A stretch of DNA of 64,000 nt. Origin: Paramacrobiotus metropolitanus. Its lineage: Eukaryota; Tardigrada; Eutardigrada; Parachela; Macrobiotidae. The translations under genes were made by a program, and so were the position numbers. Positions 24,201 to 49,808 of the stretch are shown in pieces; position 1 is the stretch's first letter, and every line of letters begins with the position of its first letter. The notes under the pieces are model-generated. The model did not search any database, was not told the origin of the DNA, and worked only from the letters and a program-made list of their open reading frames with translations. The stretch spans positions 310,001 to 374,000 of the forward strand of contig NW_026570344.1 of assembly GCF_019649055.1 (NCBI RefSeq), written 5' to 3'.

Positions 24201-26742
24201 CCGGAAAGCAACAACATTTTGAAAAGACAAAACCTCAACATCTAACTTGATCAACCAGCGGTGTCCAAAATGCAGCGAAACTCGTACTACTACTAACTTT
24301 TTTGAAAATTCCATTCACATATTTCACGCCGACAAAACCGAAACCACTACAATGACTACACTGCTTTCGATCGCGAAATGACATATTACCGGATTAATAC
24401 AGCGGCTAGTAACACCGAAAATTATGACGTCAGTAAAAAGATTACTGTAAATGGACACAAATTGTGAAACTGCAACAATCTTTGGTCATTCGATACAGTT
24501 TCGGTATACATCTTGCATGCGCAACGCTAAAACATTGTTATGCGAAAGACACCTTAGTTTTAAAATACAGGATAACGTTTTCATAACAAATCAATTATTG
24601 CGAACAAAATCTAGTAGTGCATCTGTTGGTTAATTAAGTATGAAATTTCCTGACTAAGCCGAAACGAACCTGACAAAAGCGAAAAAGACAGTATGCTAAC
24701 AGTACTGGCATTACTGAATTAGTTTTTAGTTTCCATAATTAGTTTAGAATTAGTTTCCATAATTTAGAAAAAAATGCTGTACCAGCATCGACAAAACTAG
24801 CCAACCTAAATCGACAGTATCCCTATAATCCAGGTGCTACTTACCGGAGATGGTGCAGGAAGATTAGGCATAATACTGTTCAAAGTAAGGTTTGGATCGC
24901 TGATGGCAAGGGCAGCGTTGGGAGGCGGTTGGATGCCATCGATCAGGATCTCTCCGGTGGCCAGCTGCTGGCGCAACTGAGCCAAACAACTCTACAAGTA
25001 AAATAATGAAGATATTTCACAGGCAAAAAAGGTAATACTATAACACAGCAAATTTGTTTTACCCGAAGTAGAGGTGCGAGAATCGGTTGGGGTGTTGACT
25101 TCAGCTCCTCCTGTAATCGCTGAGCGAACATGTCCGGATTGATCCTCGCGTCCTAAGTGATAATCAAATTCTAATGCATGTTATGAAACAAATCGTCAGC
25201 TATCCCGAAAAATAATGCTATGTGTAAAATGAAACTTCTCGGTGTGATTACAAAAATTATGAAAGTATGTATCTGAAAAAGATTCTATGAGTATCTGTAA
25301 AAGCCCGAAAAGTATGTAACAAACAAAATATCGTCCTTCTATAACTCACCACCAGTTGTTGTAGCAGATCCCTGGCCGTCGGATACATGCTGGGAGTCTG
25401 GTTTTTGGACATGCTGAGCAAAGCCCCGAAGAACTGCTGGGCCTTTTTCAGAGGATCATCGATCGGTCTTGGTCCAGCCGGGCCACCCCCTGGTCCCGGA
25501 CCCGAAGGAGGACCGGATGGAGCCCCAGGAGGCATTCCGTGGGGCATCATACCGGATTGAGGGCGCATGTGCATCGGTTGACCGGGATGGGAGGGCATGC
25601 CGCTTGCCCCCGAAGACAGAGCATGGCCTCCGACCACGCCAGGGGGACCCACTTGGCTGGGGATGCCCGGTGGTAGCTGGCCCGAGGAAGCGCCCTGGAC
25701 GGGTTGGTGAGGGGCCTGCTGGCCAGGAAGGTTGGGCTACGTAAGATTCCCAAATGTTATAATCCGTTAATTGTTAAAGACAGTCGCCAGGCCAAAGGCC
25801 TACATCTTAAAGGACATACTGTATACACCTTGAAATTTAGCGAAATGCTTGAAAGGAATCCGAAACATTTAAGTATTGTGACGCGGTGAATTTCAGATCA
25901 ACATTCCCATTTATACGCTAAAGAAGCAAACAAAAACTAGGGAATTTCAACGACATTAAACCAGAAAACTTACGAAAATTTTGGGAAGATTGGAAGAGCA
26001 TCTCTATTTCGAAAATCCAGATCAATTAATTTCGTTCACGAGAAATTAATTTCCCAATCAATGTTCGAAATTCAAAAACCCCGCTACATCTACTGCATTA
26101 TCGAACTAAGCTGATTTCCAAAACTCTTTCCGGAATACATTCTTGATCAATAATGTGATCATTCCTGATCATTCACTGTTTTATAATTTACAAAGGAAAA
26201 AGTTGAACACGGATAAAAACTGACAGACACCGAGGGATTTACGGTGGCCCTTGTAAAATTGCAGCGTAATCGCAGAGACGACTTACCGTGGGAAATCGAA
26301 CGACATTTGCGAAGGACGTATTGAGCAAACCGGGCCTCTGGACGCCTCCGGCGATATTGGGACCGGCCTGCGGCGCCAAGCGCACCAACTGCAGCTCCCC
26401 CGAAGGACTCCGGATGAGATAGACAGTGCCCGGTTGCAAGGCGCTCTGGTTGGGCAGCGCGATGTTGGGCTACATGGACCCGAGAAGAAATCCCACTTCA
26501 GACATATTTTACGCGCGCCTATATGAGGAGGGGTGCACTATAGTTACCTGGGGGCCTCCGACCGTCATGTTGGGAGGGCGCACAAGGGAACCATTCAATT
26601 GCATATGATTCGGATGGCGGATAGCCTGCGATGGGGGAAACGCGTTGCTGCCGCTGGTCGGACCGTTAATTTGGCCCAAAGCAGAATTATCAATAATACG
26701 GTGCCGCTGAGGACCTAATTGTCTTGGCTGCTGCCCGTCCAT
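21290..26742 (-). CDS. TAF4: TFIID subunit TAF4
   Basis: Exons in transcript order: 26742-26548, 26469-26287, 25736-25350, 25152-25063, 24991-24845, 23816-23476, 23231-23044, 22971-22841, 22396-22271, 22207-22151, 21940-21755, 21406-21290; 715 aa. Family role: scaffold of TFIID, pairing with TAF12 by a histone fold and contacting activators. A Pro/Gly/Met-rich N-terminus leads to the TAFH (NHR1) domain at about 221-298 (AQQFFGALL, RDLLQQLV, FAQRLQEELKSTPQP). Next is a low-complexity Ala10/Pro/Lys linker, then the histone-fold region from about 459 (ELNDVAAMGGVNLNEESAKL, ELVGTQTRS) and the coiled segment FMEELDKVEKRKREEEE. The C-terminus RASLRDVIFMMETNGKLSKS matches the TAF4 RVNLRDLIF...LLYKAFL tail. 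It is divergent with LSM14. The start is the first ATG in the open exon. Confidence 0.93.
22208..22270 (-). other. 63-nt in-frame intron of TAF4
   Basis: It has GT...AG ends, a length divisible by three and no stop in frame, so retention would insert 21 residues (VLLGCAQMKHLV...) into the conserved ETFLKIGK-SRNRPEDPEH stretch. Homology to TAF4 of other animals favours removal. Retained and spliced forms could coexist. Confidence 0.6.
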
Positions 26743-27535
26743 CACAAATGGCGCGGGACTTTGAGAATGTGGCCATCGGTGAATGAAAAGCGACAGGCAC
26801 ACTATGTGATTTCTCTATTGAAAGGATTCAAGGACGCAGAGAGACAGATGCCGAGCGTCAATAAACTTGATGTGAGGGGAAAGAGAAAACTTCTGCAATG
26901 CTCAAGGGTTATTTATATAGGCAGCGTGGCGTGCGAAATTTGGTGTAGCGCAACCGATTGCTTACCCGTGTACAGCGCAAACAGCTACGGAATCTAGTAC
27001 AGAATCTACAGATAAGCGGGCATGCGAGTCACTTTGAAACGGTACGCAGTTATGTAAGGTGCAGCTAGAGGTGGGGCTGTGTTGAGCTAGCCAATCATAG
27101 GTTTATTGATTGTACGAGCGCGTATGAGAAGTATGATCATTAAGCACTCGTACGGTTGTAGTGCATACAGCCAGCACCGGTGACTCTACACAGACTGTGC
27201 AGACACAAACCATACCCAGTGACCGGTGAATCACTGCAAATCAACACCCAGAACTCAGTACTCGTACCATGGCAATGTATGCCATGGTACGAGTGAGTCA
27301 TGTTTTCGGTTTTTGAACGAGGATTTTGTAGCGCTTTTAGGCTTTTATCTCAGCCTTCCGATCTTCCAGCATCCAGGTGCTATCCGTGTATACAGCAGCT
27401 CAAGACTGACTGCCATCGTGAGCTTTTCCGAATTTTGATTATCCGACTCATTCATTTGTGGAAGCGCTTATTGATTGCCTGACTGCATTTTTTAATTTTC
27501 CCTGGTAGTTGCATTACCTCCTGTTATAAACAATA
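26743..27535. promoter_or_regulatory. Bidirectional spacer between TAF4 and LSM14
   Basis: A head-to-head gap of 793 bp must hold both promoters. It contains a perfect hairpin, arms ACTCGTACCATGGCA and TGCCATGGTACGAGT (27260-27274, 27280-27294) around a 5-base loop. No TATA box is evident for either gene, as is common for housekeeping promoters. Confidence 0.5.
27260..27294. repeat. Perfect 15-bp-arm inverted repeat
   Basis: The arms are exact reverse complements with the loop ATGTA. It lies about 240 bp before the LSM14 start. No target duplication flanks it, so it is not clearly an insertion. It contains the recurring word ACTCGTAC. Confidence 0.85.
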
Positions 27536-30500
27536 ATGGCCGCGACAGGTGTTAGCTTGCAGTCGTTGTATAATTCTGCCCCGGCTGAAATGCCTCAAGT
27601 GGATCCACAGGTGTTTGTTGGCAGCAAAATCAGCATCATCTCGAATTCCAATATCCGCTACGAGGGTATTTTGTATGCTTATAACGAGCAGAATGCGACG
27701 ATTTCCCTGCAGAACGGTAAGGTCATCGATTTCTGTGTGTTAGTTGACCAGGTGTTTATGATTTCGATCTTTCAAGCATCAATTGCATAATGTTCGAAAT
27801 CTGTATTAATAATTGGACCACGCGGGCACGCTTCGGTCGACCCCGGTTTTAAATATGGTTCATGATTGCAATTCATTCGATGACCTTTCTAATCTCTCAG
27901 ATTTCTTGTGTGCATACGATTCCGTATATTCGTATTTTAATTCAGTGCGCTCTTTCGGAAGCGAGGACCGTCTTCCCCTTGAGAAAGCCGTGCAGCCCCC
28001 CAAAGACTTGTTCGAATACATCATTTTCCGCGTCACGGACATAAAAGATTTGGAAGTCTCCGAGCCACCAAAGGTCGACATGCCGCCACGTCCCCGCACC
28101 CGAAACAACTCTAACCCTGCCTGCGATCCGGCGATCGTGAAGGTACGGAAATCCCCGTAAATGTCATTTATAATCGAGATTTCTTTACTTGTTAGCATAA
28201 CGGCATTGCGCACTTCAGCGCTACGCAATGTTCTTGAGAAAATGTCATTGGGAAATTTCCTGCAAAATTTAGAATTTAAATTATGGATCATACGGGTTAT
28301 TAGTAGCACGCGCCATATTTGTACCTGACAGGCGGTTAATGGTTTTAATGTGTTAATTCGTTCGTAGTCTGCTGTTGCGAGTTCTGCGTCGGGTTCGGGA
28401 GGGGGAATGATGCAGAGTGCTGCTGCGCATGGAATGAGCAACAATGGGCCGGCGTGGCGTTTTGCGCCCAGTTACGCGTCTGGCGGCGCGGGTCATCCAG
28501 GCACCGGTGGCAACCGGCAGCTGCAGCAGCAAGGTATGAACTTGACCTTCCACCTATGTCATTGGAAATGTCTTGCACACCGGTCGGTCATTTGTGGGCT
28601 TTGGCAGGTGGGCGAGGCCGACGTGGACGTATGCGCCGCGGCCGGGGATGGGGCAGTCGCGGACCCAGCATGAATATGCAGGGCATGCTTGGTGGCGCAG
28701 GAGTGGGCCTCGGGGCTGGGCCCGGTGTGCGCCCTGGAATGATTAACCCGGCACAGCACGGTACGTTCAGCCAAAAAATTATTGGCAGGTGATTGTTGCA
28801 GTGTCTTGAAATCTTTCTATAATAAAGTTCCGATGTTTTTCAAAATCAAAGGCGTTTATTTATACATGCATGTTACAGTACAATGCAGTAGATATCTTCT
28901 ACTCTACAGAGTAGTTTGTACTCTACAGAGGCCCTATAATTTCAAATCAAAAAAACTTCTAACAAAGCGCATAATTTTATCTGGTAAGGATATAGATTTA
29001 TTTTGGATGGATAGTTTCTTAGGTTGATTAACTTTTAAAGTTTCGTTGTGTGCCTGTAGCCTAAGCTCACGGTGATTTGTGCTGATAATTGTTCTTTTTT
29101 CCAGTGAAATTGTTGAAAGAGTACCAGAATGTGGTGCCGCCAGTTTCCGGATCAGCTGCAGAACCGCTAGATACGAATCTGGATCTGGAATCATTCTCAA
29201 CCATGGCTCAGAAGTTCGAAATTATGGACAAAACTGGACAGGCTGGCTGTAAGTACACAGTGCAGTGCAGTTGCAAGCACGTTTCTTTAAGATGAATAAT
29301 TTTTTTGAATTTTGCTGTAAGTTTTGCGTATTGTTCTGAATTACCGTTTCTTGTTTTTAGTGAGCGTTGGAAATTTGCTCGCCGGTTCCATTGCGGAATC
29401 TAATGCCACTGGCGGGAATACTGCGGTGCCTGTTCCCGAAACGGATCCCAAGAAGTATTATAATCCGGATGATAACTTCTTCGATAAGATTAGCTGCGAA
29501 GCTCTGGATCCAAATCAAGGGTAAGACGGGTTCCGATTTCTTTTTCAGATAAGCGTTCGTGGTTTACTGTAAGCAGCAAATATAGTTACTCCTGCGTATT
29601 CGCACAGTACAACAGTTGTTATTACAGTGTGCAGCCACGCAACTGGCGCCGTGAAAACCAGTTGAACAATAATACTTTTGGCCGTCCACCGCGCTTTAAC
29701 GCCGGCAACAGTTGGAATATGGCTGGCAACAACTGGAATGCAGGAGGTCGTGGTCCCGGAGGCAATTTCGGATACGGAGGACAGGGTCGCGGCGGGAATC
29801 GCCGCGGTGGTGGACGTGGGCAGGGCCGTGCCGGCATGCGGAATAACAACCGCGGACAATGGAATAATCAGCAGCAGAGCCAATGGAATGGCCAGTCGGG
29901 ACAGTGGAATACTCAGCCGGTGAGATGCTGATGAAATTATCGCCTATTAAGCTTAATAACCTTCTCATTTTGCATAATTATTTTTTTCACTTGTTTCGTG
30001 GTGTTGTTTAGCAGGGTCAACGCCGACAAGGCGGATGGGGCGGCAGTACTAGCTGGAATCAAGGCCGCAGCAACGCCGGATGGAACGATGGGAACACCAG
30101 CGGTCGTCAAATGCAACGAGGTGGCTGGAACCAGAGCGGACAGCCTGGAACGATGAATAACTGGACACACGGACCAGTGCCGCAGCAAATGCAGATCCAG
30201 TCGCAGCCAACCGGTACGTATGCGTATGCCGTCCAGCTACTTATATACTTACATTTGCTGTATAAATATGTTTATGTAAGTACATAAGTTGATCAATCAG
30301 TTTGTAAAAAACTTTGATTTAGAATTCTCGTATATGGGTAGTACTATTGTCTGTTGATTAATCTTCTGTGTTGTTTGTTCGTTATTTTCAGCCGGCACTC
30401 AGCAACAGCCGCCGCTGCGCGGCCGCGGACGCCGTGGAGGAATGGGCGCTGGACGGCAGTGGGTGGGCAGCATACTGCCACCGGCGGCCAAAGAAGTGCT

Positions 30501-30723
30501 GCAGCAGCAGCTGACCCAACAGCATGTGGTGGCCCTGGGTGAGCCTCGAGGCGAATTGCCGACGGATGGAAAATTGGCCATGGTCGAGTGGACCTTCCCG
30601 GTCGATATCGGCAGCGCTGCGGCCGATCTGCAAGCTACCCGGGATGCAGCGGGATCGTCCAACAAGGAGAACAGCGACTACGATATCATTGGTGCGACTT
30701 CTCCTGATCAAGCGGAACGTTGA
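27536..30723 (+). CDS. LSM14: LSM14/RAP55/Scd6-family P-body protein
   Basis: Exons 27536-27716, 27946-28142, 28368-28533, 28608-28760, 29105-29248, 29361-29520, 29628-29919, 30012-30213, 30392-30723; 608 aa. Family role: binds DDX6 and EDC4 and represses or stores mRNA in P-bodies. The divergent LSm domain spans about 26-107 ([50 protein letters not shown]). An RGG block follows. The FDF-box position reads LDLES (258-262), with both Phe changed to Leu. The FFD box [14 protein letters not shown] (314-327) and TFG box [15 protein letters not shown] (338-352) are intact. A long Gly/Asn/Arg/Trp-rich RGG tail follows. It is divergent from TAF4 and convergent with PDCD5. AATAAA lies at 31011-31016. 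Confidence 0.93.
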
Positions 30724-31384
30724 ATTTTATTTGCAATCATATCATTTTGAAATGTTTTTCCTCTTGGTTGATGTTTAGCTGTTTTCTCGTTTGTCCCATT
30801 TGACCCGTTTATCCCAATGCGTATTTCCATTAGATCATAACTGTTGTGCGCGCCGAAGATCGTTACGATGCTTTCATTGGTTCCCGGTTTTTACATAGTG
30901 CATAAGCAATGGCAGCGACTGTCTTTCTAACATAATTTTATTTCCATGAATGTTGAACTTCATGCTTGTTGAAAAGCTGGTTTATCCCGGAGTTGTAAAT
31001 TGTAAGTCCAAATAAACTGTTTGCATGGACTACGGTTTTCGTGCTTTGAAAAAAAAATCGCCGATAGTTTTATGTATCGCGCTAATGTATGCCGCTATCA
31101 CATCAGATTTCCAACGTAAGCAACGAAGCCTAACAGTCACAGTACAATTCTCTCTACAATTTCTGTGTTGAGTAGAGTTACCGTAGACGCATTGGGCACA
31201 GTTTCCATTGAACTGATTTTATACAAAATTTCAGTGGCTTCTGTATCGGACTGACTTTAAAAAAGTAAAAGAAACTGCATAATTACGTAAGTTATTCTGC
31301 AGACGATTACAACAAACTGAACAAAGTTATGAGAATCGCATTCCAAATAATCAGTGTTACAAATTCTTTTACAAAATTCAAGAA
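30724..31384. other. 3' to 3' spacer between LSM14 and PDCD5
   Basis: It holds the 3' UTRs of both convergent genes. AATAAA at 31011-31016 is the likely LSM14 poly(A) signal. Nothing else is recognised. Confidence 0.5.
31011..31016 (+). terminator. Poly(A) signal for LSM14
   Basis: AATAAA 288 bases after the LSM14 stop codon, followed by AT/GT-rich sequence and an A8 run. Confidence 0.5.
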
Positions 31385-32749
31385 TTAGTACTTGTCCTCG
31401 TCATCGTCGTCCAGCTGGGCACGCCGCCTGTCAAACTACAAACAGCAAAATCCTTCATTTATTTACGTTGCTAAAAGTATGGCGGCAAACAACTGCAGGG
31501 GCTACTAAAAACTGGAGCAAATCAGAAAAGAAAAGTCATTCATTTTAAATTAATTTATCATTAAACTGTAGACGTTTACAACGCAAAACAAAAACAAAAA
31601 GAGATCATTCAAAGTACAAACTCACTGAGAAAGTTCTTACGGTACTTACTGCAACTAAAATTACAAGATAATTGATTAACGTAAGCAGCTGAATAAGTGC
31701 ATGAAGGGATAACAATGACATCCTCAACAATAAACGACAAGCTAATAAGTTGTCAAAATGGGCAATGGACGCGAAAAAAACTTGGGAAAGAAAACCTTAT
31801 AAAGGGGACAACAGCAATCAAAAAAACGTGCAATCAGAATCAGTAGCGCACCTTGACAGTGGTGGTGGTTTTGGTCTGCTCCTGGACCTGTGACAGAATA
31901 TGCTTGAACTGGTCTTCCGAGAGCCGACTGCCGATCTGGCCCCGAGTGGCCATTTGTATCACCATGTTTTCAATCATTTTGGCTTTTTCTGGTTTAGCCA
32001 ATGCGATCGTATTCACTGCAGAGCAAGCCAAGCAATTTTATCAGTCACTCTGACTCATATCAAGGAAGTATATTTCCAAATTTAAAAAAAAAACCAGCAG
32101 AAGCTGGTCAACGGAAGGGAAACTTTAGCAAATGCTTTCTTTGATTAAAATAAAAACTCCTTTAAGAAGCGTGCACCTAACAAACGAATGCGCAAAGATA
32201 GGTATTAAATTCTTGACTTTATCAGTGAACCACTTTACGTATCACCAGCTCCACGCTTCGCCTTCATAATAATAATGATTTTTAATTTAACTCTTCAATT
32301 CAAGAAATGATGTTGGCTTCACATAGTACTGGTCTTAAATTATAAAAATAATCCACTTAACGGCTAACGTTAGTTTCTGGCGCGAGACTGAATCAGTAAT
32401 ACCGCGCATCAAAAATGTTACGATTTTTCTTGGAATCAGAAAAACTGAAAATAATCTGTCAACTTACAGCGCGCTCGGGCTGACTGATCGAGAACCTGGG
32501 CCAGGATTGCGTTTCGCATTTCTGCTTCCTGCTTCTTTTGCTCCTCCGCATTCCGTCCCTGATCGTTTGCGCCCGTTTGACCTGGACCCACCTTAAAAAA
32601 CAATAAACTCAAAATAATCCAACAGTTAAAACTTCGACGACGCGCTGGATTATGAACAATCACATTTTTAGCGACAACAGCTTCACCTGCGGATTTTGCC
32701 TCAGCTGTGCCATTCGTTGAGCTCGGATAGCTTCCAAATCGTCATCCAT
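31385..32749 (-). CDS. PDCD5: Programmed cell death protein 5 (TFAR19 family)
   Basis: Exons in transcript order: 32749-32687, 32591-32468, 32015-31852, 31435-31385; 133 aa, against 125 in human. The family is a small helical DNA- and tubulin-chaperone-binding protein that moves to the nucleus in apoptosis. The core EAEMRNAILAQVLDQSARAR is almost identical to human. ALAKPEKAK, QMATRGQIGSRLSEDQ, TTTTVKF and the acidic DDDDEDKY end all match. It starts MDDDLEAIRAQRMAQLRQ, as expected. Intron 2 (452 nt) is the largest. It is divergent from TENT4 and convergent with LSM14. Confidence 0.95.
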
Positions 32750-35700
32750 GGCTTTTCTTAAATTGGGCGATATTCTGATTATTTATTTTTGATAGTTGTG
32801 AATTGTGATGGCGTTACGACATCCAAATTACGACATCAAAGACACTTAATTTATGTCATATAAAAAATTTATAATTATATTATTTTTTGATTTTGGTAAG
32901 TTAAATTAAATTACTGCAGTCGTACTGATTGTGAAATTCACATGTTCTGATTTCGCAGTCAGTTTTCTAATGAGACCGTCTACCGGCGCGGTAGCCACCG
33001 GAAATCAAATTTGCACTTTCTATTATTTTGCGCATCATGGATTTACAGTTACGTACATGTACGTTACAGTCGTTACTGTATTTATGTAAGTATTAATTGT
33101 ATGTTCTGCTGTCGCCTGAGGCTGTGGAATTGATACATCCTTATTATGATAGAAAAAGTATTACTTATCTGTAAGTAGTACTTATCTGTAACTAGTAAGC
33201 CAATAATTTTTCCAAAAATATGAATGGGAATTACGGTATCAAATGCATTTCGACGCGGCATTTTAATTAGATAAAAAAAACTGCAAAATTAATACAAAAT
33301 TACTGCAAAATTATAAGATGTATTTTAAATTACTGCAAAATTATTAGATGTATTTCAATCCGTGCAGAATTTTCTGAGAGAAAGTTAAGTACAAGTGCAG
33401 CTTGCAACTACATTTTTTTACAAAAATATTTATTTATTTGCGTTATGAGAACCAAAATTTTACACAAACTCTACATAAATCGTGAAAAACTGAAAACACA
33501 AGCGCGCTACACGGCAACATCTACAAGCACAGACGGGCGGATAACTACATTTTTGCTTTGTGTAAGTACATATGTATTACAGAAAGATTTTGTATTACAG
33601 TATTAGCACTGTTGTGTCTGTAACGATAACGTTTTCTGATGAAGTTATACGCTGTTATCATTATATCAGTCATAATTATGTGTAATCTGTTAATGATAAT
33701 AAAATTCATGAGGAATTTGCAATCAAAATAATACTTACTCATCCAGTCATCATCAAAAACATAACAATAGGCCTATCTTGCGGGTTTTTGTGGGCGCCAG
33801 TTGGAGACGGTGGCCGATAAATGATAGCGGCACATCCAGCCGCCTGCACCGGGGCGGAGTCCACTTATTCTCCTGCCATTTAACTCGGCTGTTCATCAAA
33901 AGAATTTATCAGCAGTTCATATCGGAAAACTTGCCTCGCTCCAGGATACTTTCTACCCTGTTCTGCCTTCTGCAGTGCTGCTTGGCTTGTCCCAGAAGAA
34001 ATTCGCTTGGGTTGTTTAGTTATCAGATCTGCTGCTCAGCGTTAATGTTCGACGATTATATTGCCGTTTCTGTTAACTGCTGCAGCAGATTTCTGTTAGC
34101 TCATTACAGTACTGTACTTACTGGTGATTGCGTCGGGGACATCGTAAATGCGGTAATAATAACTGGGGCTATTCTCTGATCACTGTGGCCTGTGGGAGTT
34201 CGGAATTTAGACTGCTTTTAACTGTTCTTGTCATGTTTTATTTAATTTTCGATACGGAGAACTGAGACGCAGGGAACAAGATCATTAGAAAAAACAGGTA
34301 ACAAAAACAGCAATAACTAGTTTCGAATGAATCCGGAGACAGTTGTCGGGATTATCAGCATTCCCTCCAGGATCGCTGCCGTATACGGAAGGAATTTGAT
34401 AGTAATATTTTTGTTACTGTACAGTACTGTACTATTCCGTCAGTATTTCGGTACCATGCGGAATCGCCTGTAGGTTGTAGGTACCAGTTCTGAAAACAGT
34501 TTTGCATTCTCGACTGGAGTAAATTTATTAACATTCAGTAGCGTGAGCGTCGATCCGGTAATAGCTTCAGAGCTTAGTCAGGGAATTTTCTTACCTTTAG
34601 AGTTTAGCAGCGTAGCTTTTATGGGCAGTTTTGCGCTGTTGTGTCGGCCACAAAGTCAAACTGTCCGGCAACAAATTGTTTGCATCTGGAACTTGATCAG
34701 CTGCTCGGTGCAGGTGCGCAAATCAGCTGATTGGCCTGCAATAATATGTGTGACCTCATTGCCCTGATTGCACTGTTGGTCCGTACTCGTACAGTACTTA
34801 CGTGCTGATTTAATAGTGAATTTGAGGTTTAAAATGCTTTACCATAATTATATAGTTACTGCTATGTAAACGTACTTACTACAATAGTTAGTAGTTACCT
34901 AAGTATTAATCAGAACACTTTAAATTTATCCATACGCGTACACTTTGTCCAGGTTCCGTCCGACTCCCTCTAAATGTAAAAAGTTGAAGCTATAGTATTA
35001 AAACTTCCGGCCGGCATCGAGTGCAACACAGACTAACTTTATGTGCAGAGTGTTCTCTGTTAATACGGGTTAGTATAATTGCTACTTGTTTTTGCTCCGC
35101 CCGAAGAATTGGAAAATAGTACAGACAGTTTGAAACCATCAGAACCCTGACATTTTGAACGCTTATAAAGCGGCGGTGTTCTCGAATAGATATGCCAGAA
35201 TGTAAGCAAATTTTCTTTCTCCACAGGTCCCTTTCTTCCTCTGGACTGAATCAACAGTTTAAGGGAATACGCTCCCCGTGCCGAAGCCAAACGGAAACAT
35301 TCGCTAATTTGACCACTCACTATTGCGCGTTGGCGTTGAAATTCCCGCCTTCATACCCGTATTTCACAACGTTAGCTCCGCCCGCCTGCGTAGGTTGTAG
35401 TTCTGTCTGGCCCGCATTCTGTAAGAGCGCCGCACAACCCTGTCTGGCTTCAGTCACTAAGCAATCGAGTTGTACGAGTTCGTACAACAACAACCATCCA
35501 CGCTACTGGGCCACTGGCTGAGTTTTCCATTCAGCAAAGCAAACTGCCAAAAAAGAAATCGGCTGCATTAAACCGACCCAGGCGCTGGAAAGAGAACGGT
35601 TTATCGCTCCATTCTCTCGTTGGCGTGTGTCGTGTTTTTTCCCTTCTCAGCTTTCCTGCCACATTTTTTACCCATTTTAACTTGTTATCTGTTACGGAGC

Positions 35701-35818
35701 TCTTTATCTGCGCTGGACTGCGTTTTTTGGACAGCACAGTCTTTGTTTTCCGTTGTGACTTTCGTCGGATCTGTACCTTTATTTTAACATAACTGGGAAT
35801 TTTGTCAATTGCGCTATC
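32750..35818. other. Spacer between PDCD5 and TENT4
   Basis: About 3.1 kb. A 30-bp unit (ttactgcaaaattat.agatgtattt) is repeated twice at 33300-33359. Several near-palindromic GTAC words occur (ACGTACATGTACGT near 33052, TACTGTACAGTACTGTAC near 34417). A 133-codon ORF at 33778-34179 has no recognised family and is probably chance. The right end should carry the TENT4 promoter. Confidence 0.4.
33300..33359. repeat. 30-bp tandem duplication
   Basis: Two adjacent 30-bp units differ at three positions, and a partial third unit precedes them. It is AT-rich and noncoding. Confidence 0.7.

Positions 35819-49808
<13,990 letters not shown>

Noticed and set aside
27860-28444. 194-codon minus-strand frame
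   Set aside because: It is antisense to LSM14 exons 2 and 3 and has no family match.
33778-34179. 133-codon open frame between PDCD5 and TENT4
   Set aside because: The sequence is rich in Cys/Ser/Arg with no domain, and the spacer context and lack of splice logic suggest chance.
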